Below are positions 1 through 5,399 of a DNA stretch of 5,399 nt, in pieces (within the stretch, counting starts at the first letter, position 1; every line of letters begins with the position of its first letter). Origin of the DNA: Actinomycetes bacterium (lineage in GTDB: Bacteria > Actinomycetota > Actinomycetes > Actinomycetales > Dermatophilaceae); contig JAEWFB010000029.1 in assembly GCA_023389095.1 (NCBI GenBank), positions 1 through 5,399 on the forward strand, written 5' to 3'. A model generated the notes under the pieces. That model saw nothing but the letters and a program-made list of their open reading frames with translations, did not search any database and was not told the origin of the DNA. A program made the translations under genes and the position numbers.

Positions 1-40
1 CGCGTACCCAGCCGCGGCGCAGGTCGGGTGGGGGCAGCGC

Positions 41-478
41 TCAGGCGACGTTGACGTTGTAGCCGGGAGGCGCGGCCTCCTGCCAGGACCGCAGCGCCGT
101 GTAGGCAGAGCCCTGCAGCGCCAGCTCGAAGCCGGCGTCCCCGTCGGTGCACGGCACCACGCTGGCGTCCGGCAGCAGCGGGATCGACTCGGCACCGGTG
201 AGCAGCACGGGCGCCTCGATCTGCAGCCGCTGGCGCGCCCAGCGACGCTTCGGGCGCACGGAGACGCCCCCGAGGGTGAACCACTCGAGGGCGTTGTCGC
301 CGAACCTGATGAGACCGAGACGCCAGCGGGCCGTGCCCGGCTGGCGCAGGCCACAGAGCGTCAGCTGCAGGCCGCGGGCGATGTAGCGCCGGCGCAGGTA
401 GGTCGTCGTGAGGATGACGACGGCGAGGGCGAGCAGCGTGCCGATCACGATCTCGGTGGAGACGAGAACGGACGGCAC
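41..478 (-). CDS. DUF2550-type single-pass membrane protein of unknown function
   Basis: The 145-residue product resembles the small DUF2550 proteins encoded just after atpC in many actinobacteria; Mycobacterium tuberculosis Rv1312 after atpC is the example I recall. No biochemical function is established that I know of. A hydrophobic segment at about residues 9-27 is followed by a basic cluster (RRRY near 29-32), which predicts an N-terminal anchor with the soluble part in the cytoplasm. The core at about 52-80 is rich in Trp, Arg and Gly (WRLGLIRFGDNALEWF, then a basic RPKRRW), as expected of the family. The start is GTG at 476-478. A GAGG Shine-Dalgarno lies 7 nt upstream and overlaps the TGA stop of atpC, and the gap between the genes is 9 nt. 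This implies one transcript and translational coupling with atpC. The family call rests on synteny, length and architecture; the role is unknown. Confidence 0.85.
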   Translation of the reverse strand: MPSVLVSTEIVIGTLLALAVVILTTTYLRRRYIARGLQLTLCGLRQPGTARWRLGLIRFGDNALEWFTLGGVSVRPKRRWARQRLQIEAPVLLTGAESIPLLPDASVVPCTDGDAGFELALQGSAYTALRSWQEAAPPGYNVNVA

Positions 479-487
479 GCGCTGACC

Positions 488-766
488 TCAGTGGTTGGTC
501 TGGAGCGAGGACGCGTCGACGTGCTCGGCCACGATCGTGACGACGTCGGAGTCGACCGACAGGAAGCCGCCGTCGACCATGACCGTGCTGCGCTCACCCT
601 CGAGGGAGTCGATCGAGACCTCGCCCTCGACGAGGATGCCGAGCAGCGGCGTGTGGCCGGGCAGGATGCCCAGCTCGCCCGAGATGGACCGGGCGCGTAC
701 GAACTTGGCCTCGCCCTCCCAGACCTTTCGGTCGGCGGCGACCATCTCAACCTTGAGCGAACTCAC
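488..766 (-). CDS. atpC: F1Fo ATP synthase subunit epsilon, short form lacking the C-terminal helical domain
   Basis: Epsilon sits on the central stalk of F1 with gamma and contacts the c-ring. The 92-residue product reads as the N-terminal beta-barrel domain only. It has the opening SLKVEMVAADRKVWEGEA, the signature GELGILPGHTPLL at residues 30-42 and GGFLSV at 66-71, and ends about 12 residues after the last predicted strand. Typical epsilon is about 120-140 residues with a C-terminal two-helix domain that can inhibit ATP hydrolysis; that domain is absent. Only 9 nt follow before the next gene, so no frameshifted remnant is present. Short epsilons are, from memory, known in some Micrococcales. 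The GTG start at 764-766 is chosen because GGAGG lies 4 nt upstream. An ATG 7 codons further in would cut into the first strand. The gene is detached from atpD, which is unusual. Confidence 0.95.
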   Translation of the reverse strand: MSSLKVEMVAADRKVWEGEAKFVRARSISGELGILPGHTPLLGILVEGEVSIDSLEGERSTVMVDGGFLSVDSDVVTIVAEHVDASSLQTNH

Positions 767-797
767 AATTCCTCCGGATCGTGGGGGTGTGCCTCGC

Positions 798-803
798 AGT
801 TTA
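798..803 (-). promoter_or_regulatory. Candidate -10 element for the atpC transcript
   Basis: On the minus strand TAAACT fits the TAnnnT pattern of actinobacterial sigma-70-type -10 boxes. It lies about 31 nt before the atpC GTG, giving a leader of roughly 25 nt if transcription starts 6-8 nt downstream. No convincing TTGACA-like -35 is found 16-18 nt further upstream. A promoter somewhere in this 118-bp divergent gap is required by context, because the gene upstream of atpC points the other way. Confidence 0.35.
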
Positions 804-871
804 GTGCCTCTGCAAGGATGCTCCGTACGCGAGGTGGCTCCCGCCGCCCGCACCGATTCCCCACCCTCCAC

Positions 872-876
872 AGGAG
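872..876 (+). promoter_or_regulatory. Ribosome binding site deciding the start of the plus-strand repeat gene
   Basis: AGGAG lies 8 nt before the ATG at 885. The reading frame stays open several hundred bases further upstream because of high G+C, so this site fixes the true start. The repeat structure of the protein also begins just after this ATG. Confidence 0.85.
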
Positions 877-884
877 TCCGATCC

Positions 885-1589
885 ATGAGCACTGCCGTCT
901 CCGACGCCCTCCTCGACCCGACCCGCCGACCCGTCGCGGTTGACACCCTCACCGACGTCATCGACGCCGAGGTCGCCGACAAGTCCGGCTTCGGGGGTGC
1001 CGCCGTCAAGACTGGCTACGCCGCGGCCAAGAAGCTCGGCGGCTACTTCGTCTCGAGCGCCACCGACCGGCTCCTGCCCCAGTTCGCCTCGGCCCTCGAC
1101 CCGTTCTGGGCGACCAAGGGCGCGGCGCCCTTCGGCACGCACCTCGCCACCCAGTCCGACGCCGTCGCCGACGCCCTCCTCGACCCGAGCCGCCGTCCCG
1201 TCGCGGTCGACACCCTCACCGACGTCATCGACGCCGAGGTCGCCGACAAGTCCGGCCTCGGCGGCGCCGCGGTCAAGACGGGCTATGCCGCAGCGAAGAA
1301 GCTCGGCGGCAACTTCGTCTCGAGCGCGACCGACCGGATGCTGCCCCAGTTCGCCACGGCCCTCGACCCGTTCTGGGCGACCAAGGGCGCGGCACCCTTC
1401 GGTGCCCACCTGTCCAGCCAGTCCGACGCCGTCGCCGAGGCCCTGCTCGCCGTCACCGACACCAAGGCGGCCGGTACGTCGCACGCCGCCGCCGCGAAGG
1501 TCTACGGCACGCTGCGCGGCAAGGCCAAGGACCACGTCGTCGCGGCACTCCCCCGCCTCGGCGCAGCCGTGGAGCGCCTCGTCCCGTGA
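885..1589 (+). CDS. Actinobacterial protein of unknown function (DUF6918-like) with internal 89-residue tandem duplication
   Basis: The product has 234 residues and no signal peptide or membrane segment; it looks cytoplasmic and mostly helical, rich in Ala, Asp and Lys. Residues 7-95 and 96-184 are two copies of one unit, running DALLDP..RRPVAVDTLTD to the DAVA at the end. By hand count 81 of 89 residues are identical. A unique C-terminal segment follows (185-234: EALLAVTDTKAAG, then a basic helical stretch KVYGTLRGKAKDHV, ending VERLVP). From memory the unit plus tail resembles DUF6918, an uncharacterised actinobacterial family of about 130-150 residues; removing one copy leaves 145, so the ancestral form was probably single-unit. 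Family assignment is moderate and function is unknown. The start is the ATG 8 nt after AGGAG. The gene is convergent with ndh and divergent from atpC, so it belongs to neither operon. Codon use matches its neighbours. Confidence 0.85.
   Translation: MSTAVSDALLDPTRRPVAVDTLTDVIDAEVADKSGFGGAAVKTGYAAAKKLGGYFVSSATDRLLPQFASALDPFWATKGAAPFGTHLATQSDAVADALLDPSRRPVAVDTLTDVIDAEVADKSGLGGAAVKTGYAAAKKLGGNFVSSATDRMLPQFATALDPFWATKGAAPFGAHLSSQSDAVAEALLAVTDTKAAGTSHAAAAKVYGTLRGKAKDHVVAALPRLGAAVERLVP
903..1436 (+). repeat. In-frame tandem direct repeat, two 267-bp copies (903-1169 and 1170-1436)
   Basis: Aligned codon by codon by eye, the two copies differ at 23 of 267 bases (about 91% identity) with no indels. 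The longest perfect block is 48 bp (942-989 matching 1209-1256). Twenty-one codons differ: 13 synonymously and 8 changing the residue, mostly conservatively (Thr/Ser, Leu/Met, Phe/Leu, Ala/Ser; also Tyr/Asn). The unit boundary falls at a D/E-A-L-L motif that also begins the unique C-terminal tail, so short homology at this motif could have seeded an unequal crossover. Confidence 0.97.
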
Positions 1590-1597
1590 CGAGGCGC
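1574..1597 (+). terminator. Hairpin straddling the stop codon of the plus-strand repeat gene
   Basis: A perfect 10-bp inverted repeat (gcgcctcgtc at 1574-1583 pairing with gacgaggcgc at 1588-1597) encloses a 4-nt loop. It overlaps the last codons and the TGA at 1587-1589. There is no T-tract after it. It may end or stabilise the plus-strand transcript, but it could be incidental, since it uses coding sequence. Confidence 0.45.
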
Positions 1598-1618
1598 GCC
1601 TGAGGCGTCCGGCACGAC

Positions 1619-1674
1619 GCCACGGCGCCACCGGCGCCACGGCGCCACGGCCGGCACGGCCGGCACGGTGGCAC
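1619..1674. repeat. G+C-rich short direct repeats in the convergent intergenic gap
   Basis: ggcgccac occurs three times (1624-1631, 1633-1640, 1641-1648), followed by two copies of ggccggcac (1649-1657, 1658-1666) and a degenerate ggtggcac (1667-1674). The units are related and themselves contain palindromic ggcgcc or ggccgg-type cores. A further 10-bp periodic run (gtcgcagccc, gtcgcgtccc, gtcgcgtcat) lies at 1721-1750. No coding potential is supported here. Confidence 0.8.
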
Positions 1675-1681
1675 GACATGC

Positions 1682-1718
1682 GACGGGGCCCCGACCGCTG
1701 ACCGGTCGGGGCCCCGTC
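1682..1718. terminator. Bidirectional terminator-like inverted repeat between convergent genes
   Basis: A perfect 15-bp inverted repeat (gacggggccccgacc at 1682-1696, ggtcggggccccgtc at 1704-1718) has a 7-nt loop. It lies 92 bp after the plus-strand gene's stop and about 59 bp after the ndh stop. Its placement between two converging genes fits a shared terminator. It lacks a T-tract, which is common for high-G+C actinobacterial stem-loops. Confidence 0.75.
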
Positions 1719-1777
1719 ACGTCGCAGCCCGTCGCGTCCCGTCGCGTCATGTCACGGACGCTCGGCACGCCACGCGC

Positions 1778-3169
1778 TCAGGCGGAGCGGTCCGCCGGCG
1801 CCTGCGCCCGGTCCTCGGCCACGCGCGGCAGCTCGGGGTTGAACCGGTCGCCGAGGTCGTGGATGGCCTGCCGGGCGAACACCTGCTGCTCGGTCACGGT
1901 GCGCTCGGACCGGCCGCGGCCCAGGAAGCTGACGGCCCAGTGCAGCAGCGTCGTGATGCGGTGCTTGAAGCCGATGATGTAGACGAGGTGGACGGCGAGC
2001 CAGAGCAGCCACGCGACGAACCCGCTGAACCGGGCCTTGCCGACCGACGCCACGGCCGAGAACCGCGAGATCGTGGCCATCGAGCCCTTGTCGAAGTACT
2101 CGAACGGCCCCTTGGGCGCCTTGCCCTCGAGGCGGCGGCGGATCTGGTCGGCGGCGTACCGCCCGCCCTGGATCGCGACCTGCGCGACCCCGGGGAGGTG
2201 GTCGAGGGCCATCATGTCGCCGACGACGAACACCTCGGGGTGGCCCGGCAGCGTCAGGTCGGGCTGCACCGCGACCCGGCCGGCACGGTCTAGGGCCGCG
2301 CCGGTCTGCTCGGCGAGCTGCTGGCCGAGCGGCGAGCCGCTGACCCCTGCCGCCCAGACCTTGCACACCGACTCGATGCGCTCGCGCGAGCCGTCGGCGT
2401 GCTCGACCTCGATCCCCGTCGCGTCGACGCCGACGACCTTGGCCCCGAGGCGCACCTCGACCCCCATCGAGGTGAGCCGCTTCACGGCGCGGTCGCCGAG
2501 CTTCTCCCCGAAGGACCCGAGCACGGCGGGCGCGGCGTCGAGCAGGATGACGCGCGCCTTCGTCGGGTCGATGCGGCGGAAGTCGCGGCGCAGGGTGCGA
2601 CGGGCGAGCTCGGCGATCTGCCCGGCCATCTCGACGCCGGTGGGTCCGGCGCCGACGACGACGAACGTCATGAGCCGATCGACCTCGGCCGGGGTGGACG
2701 CCAGCTCGGCCAGCTCGAACGAGCCGAAGATCCGGCCCCGCAGCTCGAGGGCGTCGTCGATCGACTTCATGCCGGGCGCGTGCCGGGCGAACTCGTCGTG
2801 GCCGAACCACGACTGCCCGGCGCCGGCCGCCACGATGAGGGAGTCGTACGGCGTCACGGTCTCGCGGCCCACCGTCGAGTGGGTGACGGTGCGGCCCGCC
2901 AGGTCGATCGCCGTGACGTCACCGAGGAGCACCTCGGCGTTGTCCTGGCGGCGCAGCACCTCACGGGTCGAGGGTGCGATCTCACCCTCGGACAGGATGC
3001 CGGTGGCCACCTGGTAGAGCAGGGGCTGGAACAGATGGTGGGTGGTCCGCCCGACGAGCGTCACGTCGACGTCGGCGCGCTTGAGGCGCTGGGTGGCGAA
3101 GAGTCCGCCGAACCCCGAACCGATGACGACGACACGGTGTCGAGGGTCTTGCGGGGTGGACGTGCTCAC
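1778..3169 (-). CDS. ndh: Type II NADH:quinone oxidoreductase (NDH-2)
   Basis: This 463-residue peripheral membrane flavoprotein oxidises NADH and reduces the quinone pool without pumping protons. The FAD-binding Rossmann motif is VVVIGSGFGGL at residues 13-23, followed by the family motif HLFQPLLYQVATG (45-57). The NADH-binding Rossmann motif is VVVGAGPTGVEMAG (170-183). VWAAGV (271-276), the second FAD contact VFVVGDMM (313-320), AQVAIQGG (329-336) and FDKGSMATISR (359-369) follow. A hydrophobic, aromatic segment at about 384-401 resembles the C-terminal membrane-binding part of actinobacterial Ndh. Length is normal and nothing key is missing. The GTG start is chosen because GGAAGGA lies 8 nt upstream and the Rossmann fold begins at residue 13; an in-frame extension to 3484 would run through the hairpin region and into atpD. 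It lies between atpD and atpC, in the same direction but behind a terminator-like hairpin, so it is probably transcribed on its own. Confidence 0.96.
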   Translation of the reverse strand: MSTSTPQDPRHRVVVIGSGFGGLFATQRLKRADVDVTLVGRTTHHLFQPLLYQVATGILSEGEIAPSTREVLRRQDNAEVLLGDVTAIDLAGRTVTHSTVGRETVTPYDSLIVAAGAGQSWFGHDEFARHAPGMKSIDDALELRGRIFGSFELAELASTPAEVDRLMTFVVVGAGPTGVEMAGQIAELARRTLRRDFRRIDPTKARVILLDAAPAVLGSFGEKLGDRAVKRLTSMGVEVRLGAKVVGVDATGIEVEHADGSRERIESVCKVWAAGVSGSPLGQQLAEQTGAALDRAGRVAVQPDLTLPGHPEVFVVGDMMALDHLPGVAQVAIQGGRYAADQIRRRLEGKAPKGPFEYFDKGSMATISRFSAVASVGKARFSGFVAWLLWLAVHLVYIIGFKHRITTLLHWAVSFLGRGRSERTVTEQQVFARQAIHDLGDRFNPELPRVAEDRAQAPADRSA

Positions 3170-3184
3170 GGGGGGGGTCCTTCC
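3170..3184 (-). promoter_or_regulatory. ndh ribosome binding site with an eight-cytosine spacer
   Basis: On the minus strand GGAAGGA (3178-3184) is followed by eight consecutive C residues (3170-3177) and then the GTG start. The Shine-Dalgarno decides the start. The spacer is a pure homopolymer, so any slippage there would change the spacing to the start codon without altering the protein. Confidence 0.75.
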
Positions 3185-3231
3185 GTCTCGAGGTGGTGTG
3201 AACTCGTCGGCGATGACGGTGTGTCCACTCC

Positions 3232-3237
3232 AGTCAA
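3232..3237 (-). promoter_or_regulatory. Candidate -35 element upstream of ndh
   Basis: TTGACT on the minus strand lies about 62 nt before the ndh GTG and is close to the TTGACA consensus. At a 16-17 nt spacing the downstream hexamers (CATCGC, ATCGCC) are poor -10 matches, so this is a weak candidate. A promoter in this gap is expected because a strong hairpin separates ndh from atpD. Confidence 0.25.
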
Positions 3238-3308
3238 CACCCCACGTACCCAGGGCATGCCCGCCCGTGCGCGTCGGGAGGCTCGCGGCCGCGAGACGTG
3301 CACCACCC

Positions 3309-3325
3309 CGTCGGGAGTCCCGACG
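3309..3325. promoter_or_regulatory. Operator-like 17-bp perfect palindrome between atpD and ndh
   Basis: cgtcggga and tcccgacg are exact inverted repeats around one central base. A 14-bp palindrome (ctcgcggccgcgag, 3282-3295) and a 10-bp one (gggcatgccc, 3253-3262) lie nearby. Arms this close are better suited to a dimeric DNA-binding protein than to an RNA hairpin. No known regulator motif is recognised, and G+C-rich sequence makes chance palindromes more common. Confidence 0.35.
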
Positions 3326-3361
3326 TGCCCCGGACGCCCCCCCGGACGGGTCCCGGATACG

Positions 3362-3403
3362 GCGACGGGCGGGCGGATGCCGAAGCATCCACCCGCCCGT
3401 CGC
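3362..3403 (-). terminator. Strong stem-loop with cUUCGg tetraloop downstream of atpD
   Basis: A 19-bp stem (3362-3380 with 3385-3403) has only one non-Watson-Crick position, where the opposed bases allow a G-U pair. Read on the minus strand, the loop is TTCG closed by C-G, the exceptionally stable cUUCGg tetraloop. This orientation marks the minus-strand RNA as the functional one. The stem starts about 23 nt after the atpD stop. There is no T-tract. It probably terminates the atp operon transcript, or protects its 3' end. Confidence 0.85.
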
Positions 3404-3426
3404 TGCGCTACCGGGGTGACCCGAGG

Positions 3427-4887
<1,461 letters not shown>

Positions 4888-4917
4888 GGTTGTTGACTTC
4901 CTTACCTATGGGCGGGG

Positions 4918-5399
4918 TTACTTCTTGGCGTCCGCGAGGGCGTTCGCGCCGCCCACGATTTCGCTGATCTCTTGGGTGATGCCGGCCTGACGGGCCTGGT
5001 TGGCGAGGCGCTCGTACTTCTTGATGAGCTCGGTCGCGTTGTCCGTCGCCGACTTCATGGCCCGCTGGCGTGCGGCCAGCTCGGACGCCGCCGAGGACAG
5101 CAGCGCCGTGAAGATGCGGTTGCGCACGTACTTCGGCAGCAGCTGGTCCAGGACCTCGGACGCGCTCGGCTCGAAGGAGTACTCGGGCGGGATCTGCCCG
5201 TCCTCGTACCGGTTGACGCTGAGGTCGATGCCCTCCTCGCCCTCGTCGTCGGCCTCGACGACCTCGAGCGGGAGCAGGCGCAGCACGTGCGGCTCCTGGC
5301 GCACCATCGAGCGGAACCGGGTGAAGACGACATGGATCTCGTCGTGGCCGCCCTCGGCGTAGTCCTTGAGGAAGTCCGCGGTGATCCGGTCGGCGATCT
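4918..5399 (-). CDS. atpG: F1Fo ATP synthase subunit gamma, C-terminal part (5' end outside window)
   Basis: Gamma is the rotating central shaft of F1. The last 159 residues are present; the frame runs open past the window edge. The reading ADRITADFLKDYAEGGHDEI, then VVFTRFRSM and LRLLPLEVV, matches the gamma Rossmann-like domain. The C-terminal helix of the rotor coiled coil is clear (ALLSSAASELAARQRAMKSA, then DNATELIKKYERLANQARQA, and QEISEIVGGANAL). This is the conserved gamma tail, ending ALADAKK. An acidic stretch (EADDEGEEGID) between the two parts is typical of the variable insert in actinobacterial gamma. It is followed 30 bp later by atpD. Nothing abnormal is seen in the visible part. 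Confidence 0.98.
   Translation of the reverse strand, partial: IADRITADFLKDYAEGGHDEIHVVFTRFRSMVRQEPHVLRLLPLEVVEADDEGEEGIDLSVNRYEDGQIPPEYSFEPSASEVLDQLLPKYVRNRIFTALLSSAASELAARQRAMKSATDNATELIKKYERLANQARQAGITQEISEIVGGANALADAKK

Noticed and set aside
495..1589. A 364-codon plus-strand frame reading through the antisense of atpC into the repeat gene
   Set aside because: The upstream part is antisense to atpC and the intergenic gap, with no protein-like features. The ATG at 885 has an AGGAG ribosome site and coincides with the start of the repeat unit.
801..1679. A 292-codon minus-strand frame opposite the repeat gene
   Set aside because: It only mirrors the duplicated unit and is rich in Gly, Arg and Val. 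The plus-strand frame has the ribosome site and a codon pattern in which differences between repeats are mainly synonymous.
3197..3203. TGTGAAC, half of a Rex (NADH-sensing repressor) operator, upstream of ndh
   Set aside because: Rex sites in actinobacteria are near-palindromic (TGTGAACnnnTTCACA-like). The second half is not present here, so a lone 7-base match is weak. A motif scan with a proper Rex matrix would settle it.
767..3426. Mobile-element insertion as the cause of the atpD-atpC split
   Set aside because: No transposase, integrase, terminal inverted repeats, target-site duplication or tRNA fragment is visible, and base composition matches the flanks.

Overview
The window is a G+C-rich actinobacterial chromosome segment, roughly 70% G+C by eye. 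Codons strongly favour G or C in the third position, and GTG starts are frequent. The gene content is ATP synthase plus type II NADH dehydrogenase, with a DUF2550-type gene after atpC. The very short epsilon subunit suggests an actinobacterium, possibly of the Micrococcales, but genus cannot be fixed from this sequence.

Layout from the right-hand end, following the main minus-strand direction: the 3' part of atpG (gamma subunit, open at the window edge); a 30-bp gap; complete atpD (beta subunit); a 257-bp gap with a strong cUUCGg hairpin and several palindromes; complete ndh (type II NADH:quinone oxidoreductase); and a 188-bp gap with a terminator-like inverted repeat and G+C-rich short repeats. 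Next comes a plus-strand gene of 234 codons, convergent with ndh, that encodes a protein with an internal 89-residue tandem duplication. A 118-bp divergent intergenic region separates it from atpC (epsilon subunit) on the minus strand. A small membrane-anchored DUF2550-type protein follows, 9 nt after atpC and apparently translationally coupled to it.

Together the genes are a respiratory energy module. NDH-2 passes electrons from NADH to the quinone pool without pumping protons. F1Fo-ATP synthase uses the proton gradient built elsewhere in the chain. The notable point is that the canonical atpD-atpC junction is broken. About 2.66 kb, holding ndh, a gene of opposite polarity and at least two terminator-like hairpins, separates beta from epsilon, so epsilon almost certainly needs its own promoter. 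Epsilon is also reduced to its beta-barrel domain and lacks the regulatory C-terminal helical hairpin. The plus-strand gene carries a 267-bp in-frame duplication with about 91% identity between copies.

I found no RNA genes, insertion sequences, CRISPR arrays or phage genes. No gene-free stretch exceeds 300 bases. The first 40 bases show nothing recognisable.
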